Source of the DNA: Streptosporangiaceae bacterium NEAU-GS5
Lineage (GTDB): Bacteria; Actinomycetota; Actinomycetes; Streptosporangiales; Streptosporangiaceae
DNA: 64,000 nucleotides
Assembly: GCA_017592665.1 (NCBI GenBank)
Contig: JAGFNW010000014.1
Span: forward strand, 62,001-126,000
Direction: 5' to 3'
Shown here one piece after another: positions 43,262-52,093 of this stretch. The stretch's first letter is position 1, and the number at the start of each line of letters is the position of its first letter. The translations under genes and the position numbers were made by a program. Under the pieces are notes generated by a model. The model was not told the DNA's origin, ran no database searches, and saw nothing but the letters and a program-made list of their open reading frames with translations.

Positions 43262-44026
43262 GTGGAAGAGGGATCTGGGGGGCTGCGCTGCGAGGTGGAC
43301 GGCGAGATCGCGACGATCACGCTGACCCGGCCGGACAAGCGCAATGCGCAGACGTCCGCCATGTGGTCGGCCATGGCCCGGTTCGGGGAAACCCTGCCGG
43401 AGTCGGTGAGGGTCGTCGTCATCGAAGGTGAGGGGCCGTCCTTCTCTGCGGGGCTCGACCTCGGCGCGTTCTCGGGAGAGACGGGCGCCACGTTCGCGAC
43501 CGCCGCGAAAACCGGCGACGCGGAGCTGGAACAGGTCATCGGGGAGTTCCAGCGCGGCTTCCTGTGGCTGCGCAGCCCGCAATTCGTCTCGATCGCCGCC
43601 GTGCAGGGACACGCGATCGGCGCCGGCTTCCAGCTGGCGCTCGCCTGCGACCTTCGCGTGGTGGCCGACGACGTCAAGTTCTGCATGAAAGAGCCCGCGC
43701 TCGGGCTGGTCCCCGACCTCACCGGCACCAAGCCGCTGGTCGACATCGTCGGCGTGCCGCGGGCCATCGAGATCTGCCTGACCGCCCGGACCGTCGGCGC
43801 CGACGAGGCCGCGCGGCTGGGCCTCGCCGAGCTGGTCGTGCCGCGCGAGGAGCTGGGCCAGGCCGTACGCGACCTGGCCGCGGCCCTGCTGAGCACCGAC
43901 CGCGACGCCGCGAGGGCGACCAAACGACTGCTTCAACAGGCGCCGGGGAGGACCCTCGAAGAGCAGGCCGCCGCCGAACGGGCCGAACAGGCCGTCAGAA
44001 TCAAGGCCCTGTTCGCTCCCCGGTAG
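43262..44026 (+). CDS. Enoyl-CoA hydratase/isomerase family protein
   Basis: 254 aa crotonase fold. Oxyanion-hole segments GPSFSAGLDLGAF and VQGHAIGAGFQLALACDLR are clear. The first catalytic Glu position of true hydratases is not obvious (FCMKEPALGLVPDLTGT has the second), so the exact reaction is uncertain. GTG 43262 is chosen because GGAAGGGAG precedes it; the in-frame ATG at 43244 contains that site. Substrates are acyl-CoAs in fatty-acid or polyketide metabolism. The 27-bp array begins 16 bases after the stop. Confidence 0.88.
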   Translation: MEEGSGGLRCEVDGEIATITLTRPDKRNAQTSAMWSAMARFGETLPESVRVVVIEGEGPSFSAGLDLGAFSGETGATFATAAKTGDAELEQVIGEFQRGFLWLRSPQFVSIAAVQGHAIGAGFQLALACDLRVVADDVKFCMKEPALGLVPDLTGTKPLVDIVGVPRAIEICLTARTVGADEAARLGLAELVVPREELGQAVRDLAAALLSTDRDAARATKRLLQQAPGRTLEEQAAAERAEQAVRIKALFAPR

Positions 44027-44041
44027 CCTCGCCACGGCGTG

Positions 44042-44329
44042 TCCGCCTGTGGCGAGCCGCGCTCTTTGTGCGCCTCCGGTAAGCCGCACTCCTTGTTCGC
44101 CTCCGGCAAACTGCATCCTCTGTTCGCCTCCGGCAAACTGCATCCTCTGTTCGCCTCCGGCAAACTGCATCCTCTGTTCGCCTCCGGCAAACTGCATCCT
44201 CTGTTCGCCTCCGGCAAACTGCATCCTCTGTTCGCCTCCGGCAAACTGCATCCTCTGTTCGCCTCCGGCAAACTGCATCCTCTGTTCGCCTCCGGCAAAC
44301 TGCATCCTCTGTTCGCCTCCGGCAAACTG
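44042..44329. repeat. 27-bp tandem repeat array
   Basis: Eight perfect units of 27 bases (TTCGCCTCCGGCAAACTGCA plus TCCTCTG) run from 44096 to 44311. An 18-base partial copy follows (44312-44329), and two degenerate units precede (44042-44068, 44069-44095). The 339-base gap between the hydratase and the ABC exporter is almost wholly this array. Being a multiple of three without stops, it stays open in several frames on both strands. In the exporter's frame it would encode LHPLFASGK units, but I see no evidence that it is translated. The minus strand shows GGAGG-N10-ATG in each unit. Confidence 0.95.
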
Positions 44330-44365
44330 GGGAACACAGGCTATCCTCCGCGTGCTGGAGGGAAT

Positions 44366-46279
44366 ATGGCGATGATGGGCGGGGGATACGGTCCCCAGGT
44401 GATGCGGTCGTTGCGGCGCGACAGCTCGGTGACCAAGGAGCGGATCTCGCCGGGCACGGTCCGCCGGATCGGCGGCTACGCGCGGCCGTTCGGCGCCCAG
44501 ATCGCCGTCTTCCTCGCGCTCGTCGTGCTCGACGCGATGATCGTCATCGCCAACCCGCTCCTGATGAAGGCGATCATCGACGACGGCATCATCCCCAAGC
44601 AGATGGAGGTCGTGCTGATGCTGGCCGCCGCCATCGGCGGCCTCGCCATCGTCGACGCCGGGCTCGGCCTGGTGCAGCGGCGCTTCTCCGCGCGCATCGG
44701 CGAAGGCCTCATCTACAACCTGCGCACCGAGGTCTTCGACCACGTGCAGCGGATGCCCGTGGCGTTCTTCATGCGGGCCCAGACCGGCGCCCTGGTGTCC
44801 CGCCTCAACAGCGACGTCATCGGCGCGCAGCGGGCCCTCACCACCACCTTGTCCTCCGTGGTCTCCAACGTGGTCAGCCTGATCATGGTGCTCGGCGCGA
44901 TGATCGTGCTGTCCTGGCAGATCACCGTCGTCGCCCTCGTGCTGCTGCCGATCTTCATCTTTCCCGCCCGGTTCGTCGGCCGCCGCATGTCCGCGCTGAC
45001 CCGCGAGCAGATGCAGCTCGACGCCGAGATGAGCTCGGTCATGACCGAGCGGTTCAACGTGTCCGGCGCCATGGTCGCCAAGCTGTACGGCCGGCCCGAC
45101 GACGAGGCCGAGCTGTTCTCGGGCCGCGCGGCGCGGGTCCGTGACCTCGGCATCACCGTCGCCATGTACGGCGCGGTCTTCCGGATCGCCCTCGGCCTGG
45201 TCGCCGCGCTCGCCACGGCCCTGGTCTACGGCCTCGGCGGCGTCCTCGCCGTGAACGGCGTCTTCGCGCTGGGCACCCTGGTCGCGCTCTCCTCGCTCCT
45301 CATGCGCCTCTACGGCCCGCTCACGAGCCTGTCCAACGTCCACGTCGACGTCATGACGGCCCTGGTCAGCTTCGACCGGGTGTTCGAGGTGCTCGACCTC
45401 AAGCCGATGGTGTCCGAGAAGCCCGACGCGGTCGCCATCCCGTCCGGCCCCGTCACGCTCACCTTCGACGACGTCGAGTTCCGCTACCCGGCCGCCTCCG
45501 AGGTGTCCCTGGCGTCGCTGGAGTCGCTGGCCCGTCCCGACACGGGCGCCGCGCAGGACGTGCTGATGGGTGTCGACTTCACGGCCCGCCCCGGTGAGCT
45601 GGTGGCCCTGGTCGGTCATTCGGGCGCCGGCAAGACCACGATCACCTCGCTGGTGTCGCGCCTCTACGACGTCAACGAGGGGGCCGTGCGGATCAACGGC
45701 CTCGACGTGCGCGACGCCACGCTCGCCAGCCTCAGGGACACGGTCGGCGTGGTCATGCAGGACGCCCATCTGTTCCACGACACGATCGGCGTGAACCTGC
45801 GCTACGCCCGCCCCAGCGCGACCGACGACGAGATCTGGGACGCGCTCCGCGCCGCGCAGATCGGCGACCTGGTGTCGGCGCTCCCCGACGGGCTCGACAC
45901 GGTGGTCGGCGACCGCGGCTACCGCCTTTCCGGCGGCGAGAAGCAGCGGATCGCCCTCGCCCGGCTGCTGCTGAAGGCCCCCAGGATGGTCGTGCTCGAC
46001 GAGGCCACCGCCCACCTCGACTCCGAGTCGGAGGCGGCCGTGCAGCAGGCGCTGAAGGAGGCGCTGAAGGGCCGCACGTCTCTGGTCATCGCCCACCGGC
46101 TGTCCACGATCCGGGAGGCCGACACCATCCTCGTGGTGGCCGACGGCCGGATCGTCGAACGCGGCGGCCACGAGGAGCTGCTGGCCAAGAACGGCGCCTA
46201 CGCCGAGCTCTACCGCACCCAGTTCGCCGACGCGCACATCGATGAGGGCGCGGCGCTCACAGGTAGCCCAGTCGACTGA
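44366..46279 (+). CDS. ABC exporter, fused membrane and ATPase domains
   Basis: 637 aa half-transporter of the MsbA/LmrA type. ABC_membrane domain with six helices (about 45-340), including the coupling region RTEVFDHVQRMPVAFF. ATPase domain (about 375-620) with Walker A GHSGAGKTTIT, signature LSGGEKQRIALARLLL, Walker B MVVLDEATAHLD and switch His in LVIAHRLSTIREAD, so it can work as a homodimer. The substrate is unknown (drug or lipid). ATG 44366 has GGAGGG upstream; the frame stays open upstream through the 27-bp array to 44039. Converges with the sulfotransferase gene (23-base overlap). Confidence 0.92.
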   Translation: MAMMGGGYGPQVMRSLRRDSSVTKERISPGTVRRIGGYARPFGAQIAVFLALVVLDAMIVIANPLLMKAIIDDGIIPKQMEVVLMLAAAIGGLAIVDAGLGLVQRRFSARIGEGLIYNLRTEVFDHVQRMPVAFFMRAQTGALVSRLNSDVIGAQRALTTTLSSVVSNVVSLIMVLGAMIVLSWQITVVALVLLPIFIFPARFVGRRMSALTREQMQLDAEMSSVMTERFNVSGAMVAKLYGRPDDEAELFSGRAARVRDLGITVAMYGAVFRIALGLVAALATALVYGLGGVLAVNGVFALGTLVALSSLLMRLYGPLTSLSNVHVDVMTALVSFDRVFEVLDLKPMVSEKPDAVAIPSGPVTLTFDDVEFRYPAASEVSLASLESLARPDTGAAQDVLMGVDFTARPGELVALVGHSGAGKTTITSLVSRLYDVNEGAVRINGLDVRDATLASLRDTVGVVMQDAHLFHDTIGVNLRYARPSATDDEIWDALRAAQIGDLVSALPDGLDTVVGDRGYRLSGGEKQRIALARLLLKAPRMVVLDEATAHLDSESEAAVQQALKEALKGRTSLVIAHRLSTIREADTILVVADGRIVERGGHEELLAKNGAYAELYRTQFADAHIDEGAALTGSPVD

Positions 46280-47108
46280 GCTCCTCGCGCGACACCTTCT
46301 CGACGAGCTTGCGGTCGTCGGGGCCGAGCGCGCGCCGTCCCCGTGTCGTGTGCAGCGTGATCGCCGACACGGGGGCGTTCAGGAAGGCCGACACCTCTTC
46401 GACGGCCTCGCCCGGCGAGGCCGTCATGTCCTCATAGCGCAGGGTGAGCAGGTGCTCGGGCGGCAGCTGGCGGCGCAGGGCCGCGCTCAGCCGCACCGCG
46501 GCACGCCAGCGCAGCGCGCACTTGCCGGCCGCCGGCATGCGTTCCCAGCGCTCGCGGTTCCGGTCGGAGTTGACCCCGAGGAACGGGCTGGGAAACTCGG
46601 TGTCCTCGCTCAGCATGTGCGGCTTGAACCAGGCCATCGTGGCCGGATCGGCCATCATGTCGGCCGCCACGTCCCGCCCGTCGCGGATCAGCTGCACGAA
46701 CCGGGCGTCCGGAAACGCCTGCATGAGCACGGGCGCGCAGTAGAGAAGGTCAGGGCTGGCGTCGCCGAAGCGGGTGAGCGAGCCCGGATTGACGCACGGC
46801 CCCGAGCCGAGGATGCCGCCCGCCTCGCGGCAGGCCGCCGAGCACTCGCCGCACGCGCCCGGATACACCTGCCAGGCCTCGGCGAGCACGTCGCGGAGCA
46901 CGGTGGGCGCGCCGCCGCTGCGCGCGATCGAGGGCCGCCGCGCGAAGGCGTAGACGACACGCGCGACCGCCGCCCGGCCGATCGTCATGTGGAAGCCCGG
47001 CGACCGCTTTATGGCGCGGGCCAGCAGGTCCGCGCCGGAGTGCGGCGCGGCCAGCACGAAGACCGGATGGCGGACTTTGACGCCGTTGACCACGAGAATG
47101 TGCCGCAT
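46257..47108 (-). CDS. Sulfotransferase-family protein
   Basis: 283 aa. PAPS-binding elements: the 5'-phosphosulfate loop FVLAAPHSGADLLARAI near residue 18, and the 3'-phosphate motif FVQLIRDGRDVAADMM near residue 135. A Cys-rich insert (ACGECSAAC, with a later Cys in GSGPC) may bind zinc; similar clusters occur in some bacterial sulfotransferases. It transfers sulfate to a glycan, lipid or secondary metabolite; the acceptor is unknown. ATG 47108 is divergent from the S66 peptidase gene 37 bases away. Confidence 0.82.
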   Translation of the reverse strand: MRHILVVNGVKVRHPVFVLAAPHSGADLLARAIKRSPGFHMTIGRAAVARVVYAFARRPSIARSGGAPTVLRDVLAEAWQVYPGACGECSAACREAGGILGSGPCVNPGSLTRFGDASPDLLYCAPVLMQAFPDARFVQLIRDGRDVAADMMADPATMAWFKPHMLSEDTEFPSPFLGVNSDRNRERWERMPAAGKCALRWRAAVRLSAALRRQLPPEHLLTLRYEDMTASPGEAVEEVSAFLNAPVSAITLHTTRGRRALGPDDRKLVEKVSREELSRLGYL

Positions 47109-47145
47109 AGATGGCGACTAGTCTGGCACGTGGCGGGAGGGCGCA

Positions 47146-48048
47146 ATGCGTCGGTTGCGGCAAGGCGACACGGTGGCGCTCATCGCCCCGTCAGGGCCGC
47201 CTGATCCTCTGCTGCTCGCCCGGGGCCGGCACGTGCTCGGCGGGCTCGGCCTCAACGTCGTGGTGGCCGCGCGGGCCCTCAGCCGCCGCCGCTACCTGGC
47301 GGGGCCTGACTTCGCGCGGGCCGCCGACCTGCAGGAGGCCTGGTGCGACCCGGCCGTTCAGGCGATCGTGTGCGTGCGCGGCGGCTACGGCGCGACCCGG
47401 CTGCTCGACCTGCTCGACTGGGACGCGATGGCCGCCGCCGAGCCCAAGCCGCTCGTCGGCTCCAGCGACGTCACGGCCCTGCACCAGGCCCTGTCCATAC
47501 GGCTCGGCGTGCCCTCCATGTTCGGCCCGATGGCCGCGTGCCAGGCGCTCGGCGGCCCGGACGGCCCCGAGCCGCACACCTTCGCCCACTTCCGCGGCTC
47601 GTTGTTCGAGGGCGCGGCGGCCCGCCCCATCCCCGGCACCGCCGTCCTCGTCCCAGGACAGGCGTCCGGGCCCGTGATCGGCGGCAACCTCAGCCTGCTC
47701 GCCGCCCTGTGCGGCACGCCGTACGCGCTGCGCGCCGAGGGCCGGATCGTGCTCCTGGAGGACGTGACGGAGGCCCCCTACCGGATCGACCGGATGGTCA
47801 CTCAGCTGCTGCAGGCCGGCTGCCTGCAGGGCGCGGCCGGCATCGCGCTCGGCTCATGGGTCGACTGCGGGGATCCGCTGCCGATCCTGGCCGAACTGCT
47901 GACACCCCTTGAGATCCCCGTGATCGCCGGACTGCCCCTTGGTCATGGCTCACCACAGTTCAGTGTGTGGTTGGGGGCTGATGGGGCTATTGATACCGAA
48001 TCGTGCTCTCTGGCTGGCACTCTGCGCGACCGGGAGACGGCAAGCTGA
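47146..48048 (+). CDS. S66-family LD-carboxypeptidase (muropeptide)
   Basis: 300 aa. The Ser-Glu-His triad is visible: Ser in LVGSSDVTALHQAL, Glu in VLLEDVTEAPYRIDRM and His in AGLPLGHGSPQ. VCVRGGYGATRLLDLLDW is the family's N-terminal motif. These cytoplasmic enzymes remove the terminal D-Ala from tetrapeptide muropeptides in cell-wall recycling; some relatives (MccF) detoxify microcin-type compounds. Start ATG with GGGAGG upstream. Confidence 0.9.
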   Translation: MRRLRQGDTVALIAPSGPPDPLLLARGRHVLGGLGLNVVVAARALSRRRYLAGPDFARAADLQEAWCDPAVQAIVCVRGGYGATRLLDLLDWDAMAAAEPKPLVGSSDVTALHQALSIRLGVPSMFGPMAACQALGGPDGPEPHTFAHFRGSLFEGAAARPIPGTAVLVPGQASGPVIGGNLSLLAALCGTPYALRAEGRIVLLEDVTEAPYRIDRMVTQLLQAGCLQGAAGIALGSWVDCGDPLPILAELLTPLEIPVIAGLPLGHGSPQFSVWLGADGAIDTESCSLAGTLRDRETAS

Positions 48049-48088
48049 ATCCGGACCTGAGCCGAGGCCTGAGCGGAGGGACAGAGCG

Positions 48089-48979
48089 GTGGGACTCCTT
48101 CGGCGACTGCTCGGCCGTGCGCGGCCGGATCAGCCCACCTCCGCCGAGTCCGGGCGGAGCGTTGAGGACGTGGACATCGACTCGCTCCTGGCCCTCGTGG
48201 CGGAGACCATGGGGGAGCCCTACAGCTTCGCCGACGACGGCGCCTCCATGCGCCTCGGCGGCCGCACGATCAATCTGGTGGGGCTGCGCCGCGAGGCCGG
48301 GCGCCGGTCCCGGGAAGACTGGCCCGTCCTCGTGTCGGAGCATCTGTCGCGCCGCGACGAGCCCTTCGACGCCTGCAACCTGAACCCGATCAAGGCGCTG
48401 CTCCGGATCCGGGTGCACGCCGCCGACGACCCGGACATCCCCGACCCGTCCCGGATCATCGGCCGCCACCTGAGCGCCGACCTCATCGAGGTGCTGACCG
48501 TGGGGGCCCGCCCGATCCGGCCGGAGGAGGCGTTCTGCTGGCCGATCCCGCCGGCCGAGGCGCTCGACCTGGCGCTCGCCAACGGCCTGGCCGACGAGCG
48601 GCCGGCCGTCACCGAGTCAGACCTCGGCGGGGTGCTTGTGCGCAGCCTCGCCGCGCCGAGCGCCACCGCCCACCTCCGCGAACTGCCCTGCCCCGCCGAC
48701 GGCATGCTGGTCGTGCTGCCGCGGCCGGACGTGGTGACCGTGCATCCGGTCGAGGGCATCAGCGTGGTCCGGGCCCTGGAGCGGATGCGGGTGCACGCCC
48801 AGCGCGAATACGACGCCGATCCGGGCGGCCTCAGCCCGCACGTCTACTGGCTCCACCAGGGCCGCCTGATCCGCATCCAGGCCGACCTGGTCGCCCAGGA
48901 CGGCCAGATCCGCCTCGTCGTCACCCCGCCGCCGGAGTTCGCCCGGCTCCTGGCCCGGATCGCCGCCACCGCCAACTGA
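48089..48979 (+). CDS. Conserved hypothetical protein
   Basis: 296 aa, no signal peptide or membrane segment. The N-terminus is basic (GLLRRLLGRARPDQP), the rest a mixed alpha/beta acidic protein with INLVGLRREAGRRSREDWP and MLVVLPRPDVVTVHPVEG. Architecture and length recall uncharacterised cytoplasmic proteins such as DUF1444/YtpQ, but I cannot assign it. The GTG 48089 follows GGAGG at 9 bases; upstream codons in the same frame overlap the S66 gene and lack coding character. Stops just before the convergent deacetylase gene. Confidence 0.7.
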   Translation: MGLLRRLLGRARPDQPTSAESGRSVEDVDIDSLLALVAETMGEPYSFADDGASMRLGGRTINLVGLRREAGRRSREDWPVLVSEHLSRRDEPFDACNLNPIKALLRIRVHAADDPDIPDPSRIIGRHLSADLIEVLTVGARPIRPEEAFCWPIPPAEALDLALANGLADERPAVTESDLGGVLVRSLAAPSATAHLRELPCPADGMLVVLPRPDVVTVHPVEGISVVRALERMRVHAQREYDADPGGLSPHVYWLHQGRLIRIQADLVAQDGQIRLVVTPPPEFARLLARIAATAN

Positions 48980-48982
48980 CCA

Positions 48983-49993
48983 TCAGTACGGCAGGGCCTT
49001 GGTCGCCCACGTCTTGGCCAGGAACGCCCGGTCGAACTTGGGGAACGCCACCGTCGTCGGATCCCCGTCCGAGGTGAAGCGCTGGCCGGCGTGCTTGTTC
49101 AGCCAGTCGAGCCAGGCGGCCGAGCAGAACTGCTTGCACTCGCCCGTCTTCGGTCCCGACCGGATCCGCGGGATCTCCAGCGCGTTGAACCGGGTGCCGA
49201 ACGGCGACTCGGCCGGGTCGTAGCCGGCCAGGAACACCCCGGAGAACTTGTAGCCGTCGCCCGACCGCGCCCACGACTTGGTCGCCGGCAGGTTCCCGTA
49301 CGGCAGGGCCAGCGTCGACGGGGCGGCCAGGCCGTGCCCGGTGATCAGGTGGTTTCCGGCCGTGAGCTGCTCGACGACGGCCTTCCTGTCCTGCTTTCGC
49401 AGGTCGATGTGGTCACGCGTGTGGTTGCCGAGGTCGAAGCCGTTGTCGTGCAGCCAGGTCAGGACCTGGGTCTGCTCCTCGGGCGTGAACTTGCCGAACA
49501 TGTCCCTGGTGACGTAGAACGTCGCGACCGGCCGGAACCCGGGATGGGCGCGGGCCACGTCGAGCAGGATGCCGACGGCCGTGTCCTTCTCCGGGTTGCC
49601 CGTCGCGTCCAAGGTGACCTGCGACGGCGAGGAGTCGTCGAAGGTCAGGACCACGGGATGGGTTCCGGCCGGGACGCCGATCTTCCCCGAGACGTATTCG
49701 GCCGCGGTGATCGGCACGTACTTCTCAGCGGCCATTCGTTCCAGCTCTTCGCGGAACTGCTTGGGAGTCTGGTCGTCGCTCGTGGCCGGATGCGCGATCA
49801 CGCGGTGATACATGATGACCGGGATCTGGCCCAGCTCGTTCGCGTGGGCCGCACGGGCCACGGCCGCCTTGGCCGCGGTCGCCTTGACCGCCAGCGCCTT
49901 CTGCGCCTGGGGGTCGGGGGGCGCGGCCTGCGGCGCCTGGTGCGCGCATCCTGCGAGCGCCGCCAGCGCGATGACCGGTGTAAGTCGCCTCAT
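48983..49993 (-). CDS. Polysaccharide deacetylase lipoprotein
   Basis: 336 aa. Signal peptide with lipobox LAALAGC (Cys16), an Ala-rich linker, then a NodB-type domain: VIMYHRV, VLTFDDSS (metal and catalytic Asp), GFDLGNHTRDHIDL (His ligands) and ALPYGN. Such extracytoplasmic enzymes remove acetyl groups from peptidoglycan or other glycans. It lies 56 bases downstream of the GH15 gene on the same strand and may share its transcript. A Cys pair (TGECKQFCSAAW) could form a disulfide. Confidence 0.88.
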   Translation of the reverse strand: MRRLTPVIALAALAGCAHQAPQAAPPDPQAQKALAVKATAAKAAVARAAHANELGQIPVIMYHRVIAHPATSDDQTPKQFREELERMAAEKYVPITAAEYVSGKIGVPAGTHPVVLTFDDSSPSQVTLDATGNPEKDTAVGILLDVARAHPGFRPVATFYVTRDMFGKFTPEEQTQVLTWLHDNGFDLGNHTRDHIDLRKQDRKAVVEQLTAGNHLITGHGLAAPSTLALPYGNLPATKSWARSGDGYKFSGVFLAGYDPAESPFGTRFNALEIPRIRSGPKTGECKQFCSAAWLDWLNKHAGQRFTSDGDPTTVAFPKFDRAFLAKTWATKALPY

Positions 49994-50049
49994 ACGAGGG
50001 CTCTACCCGCAACCACTCTCCGTAGATGATTCCTAACGTTAAGTTACGG

Positions 50050-51834
50050 TCAATTCCGTCGGCGGCTCTTTGGGGCGTGCGGGGCGAGGACGCGCGCCGT
50101 GTGGATCAGCGGGACGTGGCTGAAGGCCTGCGGGAAGTTGCCGACCATCCGGCCGTGGCGTGGGTCGTACTCCTCGGCGAGCAGGCCCACGTCGTTGCGG
50201 AGCGACAGCAGCCGCTCGAACAGCTCGACCGCCTCGTCCCGCTGGCCGATCAGCGCCTTGGCCTCGGCCAGCCAGAAGCTGCAGGCGAGGAAGGCGCCCT
50301 CGCCGCCGGGAAGGCCGTCGACGTCGTTGTCGGAGGCGATGGGATAGCGCAGCACGAATCCGTCGCTGAGCAGCTCCCGCTCGATCGCGGCGACCGTGCC
50401 GATGACCCGCGGATCCTCCGGCGGCAGGAACTGCATGGTCGGCATGAGCAGCAGCGACGCGTCCAGCTCCTCCGACCCGTAGGCCTGGGTGAAGGTGTTG
50501 CGCACCGGGTCGTAGCCCTTCTCCAGCACCTCGGCATGGATCCGCCGGCGCAGCGCGCGCCACCGGTCGACCGGCCCGGTCCGGCCGAAGTCGTGCACGG
50601 CCCGGATCGCGCGGTCGACCCCCACCCACGCCATGATCTTGGAGTGCACGAAGTGCCGGCGCGGGCCGCGGACCTCCCAGAGCCCCTCGTCCGGCTGATC
50701 CCAGCTGGACTCGAGGAAGTCGAGCAGCTTACGGACCAGCTTCCAGGCCGGCAGGCTGGGCGGCAGCCCGATCTTCCGGGACATGTAGAGGCTGTTGATC
50801 ACCTCGCCGTAGACGTCGAGCTGGAGCTGGGTGGCGGCCCCGTTGCCGATCCTGACGGGGCGGGAGTCCTCGTAGCCGTTCAGCCAGCCGAGGATGCTCT
50901 CCGACAGCCGCCGCTCGCCGGCCACGCCGTACATGATCTGGAGGTCCTGCGGGCGGCCGGCGATGGCTCTGAGCAGCCACTCGCGCCACGCCAGCGCCTC
51001 GTCGAGATAGCCGGCCTGAGTGAGCGCGTCGAGGATCATCGTCGCGTCGCGGAGCCAGCAGAAGCGGTAGTCCCAGTTGCGCACGCCGCCCAGGTCTTCG
51101 GGGAGCGAGGTGGTGGGGGCCGCCACGATGCCGCCGGTCGGCGCGTACGTGAGCGCCTTGAGCGTGATCAGCGACCGCATGACGGCGTCGCGCCAGGGCC
51201 CGTCGCCCTTGTACGTCGCCGACCACTCCAGCCACATCTGCTCGGTCTCGGCGAGCTGCTCGAACGGGTCGATCCTGGCCGGCTCGGGCTGGTGCGAGGG
51301 GTGCCAGGTGAACACGAACGGCACCCGATCGCCGGCCGACACCCGGAAGTGGGCCGTGTGACGGTAGTCGCCGCCCTTCAGATCGACGGGCGAGCGGAGC
51401 CAGGTCGCGTCGGGGCCGCCGACGGCCTGGATGGAGTCGCCGAGGCGGCGCACCCACGGCACGATCTGCCCGTAGTCGAATCTGATGCGGATCTCGGTGC
51501 TCATGTCGACGGATCCGGAGACCCCTTCGACGATCCGCACGAGATCGGGATTGATCTGGCGGGGCGGCATGAAGTCGACGATCCGCACCGTGCCCGAGGG
51601 ACTGTCCCAGACGGTCTCCAGGATCAGCGTGTCGCCCCGGTAGCGGCGGCTGGTGGAAAGACCGCCGTGCGCCGGGCCGAGCCGCCAGCGGCCGCTCTCG
51701 GCGCCGCCGAGCAGGGCGCCGAAACACGACGGGGAGTCGAACCTCGGCAGGCACAGCCAGTCGACGGAGCCGTCGCGGCCCACCAGGGCCGCGGACTGCA
51801 TGTCACCGATCAGCGCGTAGTCCTCGATCCGCAT
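50050..51834 (-). CDS. GH15 glycoside hydrolase, trehalase/glucoamylase-like
   Basis: 594 aa, cytoplasmic. N-terminal beta-domain (RIEDYALIGDMQSAALVGRD, WLCLPRFDSPSCFG) and an (alpha/alpha)6 barrel with GGVRNWDYRFCWLRDAT. The catalytic Glu pair lies in DQPDEGLWEVRG and LLAEEYDPRHGRMVGNFPQA. This is the GH15 type that includes mycobacterial phosphate-dependent trehalase, so trehalose or short alpha-glucan hydrolysis is likely. ATG 51834 lies three bases after the stop of a 32-codon ORF, and that ORF's end (GGAGAG) is its ribosome-binding site. Confidence 0.9.
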   Translation of the reverse strand: MRIEDYALIGDMQSAALVGRDGSVDWLCLPRFDSPSCFGALLGGAESGRWRLGPAHGGLSTSRRYRGDTLILETVWDSPSGTVRIVDFMPPRQINPDLVRIVEGVSGSVDMSTEIRIRFDYGQIVPWVRRLGDSIQAVGGPDATWLRSPVDLKGGDYRHTAHFRVSAGDRVPFVFTWHPSHQPEPARIDPFEQLAETEQMWLEWSATYKGDGPWRDAVMRSLITLKALTYAPTGGIVAAPTTSLPEDLGGVRNWDYRFCWLRDATMILDALTQAGYLDEALAWREWLLRAIAGRPQDLQIMYGVAGERRLSESILGWLNGYEDSRPVRIGNGAATQLQLDVYGEVINSLYMSRKIGLPPSLPAWKLVRKLLDFLESSWDQPDEGLWEVRGPRRHFVHSKIMAWVGVDRAIRAVHDFGRTGPVDRWRALRRRIHAEVLEKGYDPVRNTFTQAYGSEELDASLLLMPTMQFLPPEDPRVIGTVAAIERELLSDGFVLRYPIASDNDVDGLPGGEGAFLACSFWLAEAKALIGQRDEAVELFERLLSLRNDVGLLAEEYDPRHGRMVGNFPQAFSHVPLIHTARVLAPHAPKSRRRN

Positions 51835-51837
51835 GGG

Positions 51838-51936
51838 TCACTCTCCCATGAGGAGGCGGATCTTCCGCGTAAAGACCGGCGCGACGGGGCCGCGCGGACG
51901 GCCGGGGAACGCGCGCTCCTTCGACCTCGTGACCAT
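51838..51936 (-). CDS. Small 32-aa ORF upstream of GH15 gene
   Basis: Begins at ATG 51936 with an excellent site, GGGAGGAAGCTC just upstream. It encodes a basic peptide (MVTRSKERAFPGRP ... RKIRLLMGE). The final codons GGA GAG TGA supply the Shine-Dalgarno sequence of the GH15 gene, so translation of the two is coupled. It may be a leader peptide or a small functional protein; I recognise no family. The preceding 157 bases up to the divergent acyl-CoA synthetase start hold the promoters. Confidence 0.5.
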   Translation of the reverse strand: MVTRSKERAFPGRPRGPVAPVFTRKIRLLMGE

Positions 51937-52093
51937 GAGCTTCCTCCCGACCGCGTCGCGTAGCTGAATGAATGCCCATCGAAGCGGCGGCCAAGCCTCG
52001 GTCCGCTTATCTGTGAGCGGGTCTTGCGGGCCTGGACCGGCTGTGATGCGATGCAGGCCACACGTGCAATCAAGCACTTACTGGAGGCGTGTG

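Noticed and set aside
44042-44329. Repeat array considered as a CRISPR
   Set aside because: The 27-bp units are contiguous with no spacers and no cas genes are near; it is a minisatellite.
44039-44365. N-terminal extension of the ABC exporter through the repeat array
   Set aside because: A good ribosome-binding site (GGAGGG) directly precedes ATG 44366 and the family needs no such extension; kept only as a remark in the repeat finding.
43214-46237. Very long minus-strand open frame opposite the hydratase and ABC exporter (about 1000 codons)
   Set aside because: It mirrors two well-supported genes, its residue pattern is the usual GC-rich antisense shadow, and the 27-bp array keeps it open artificially.
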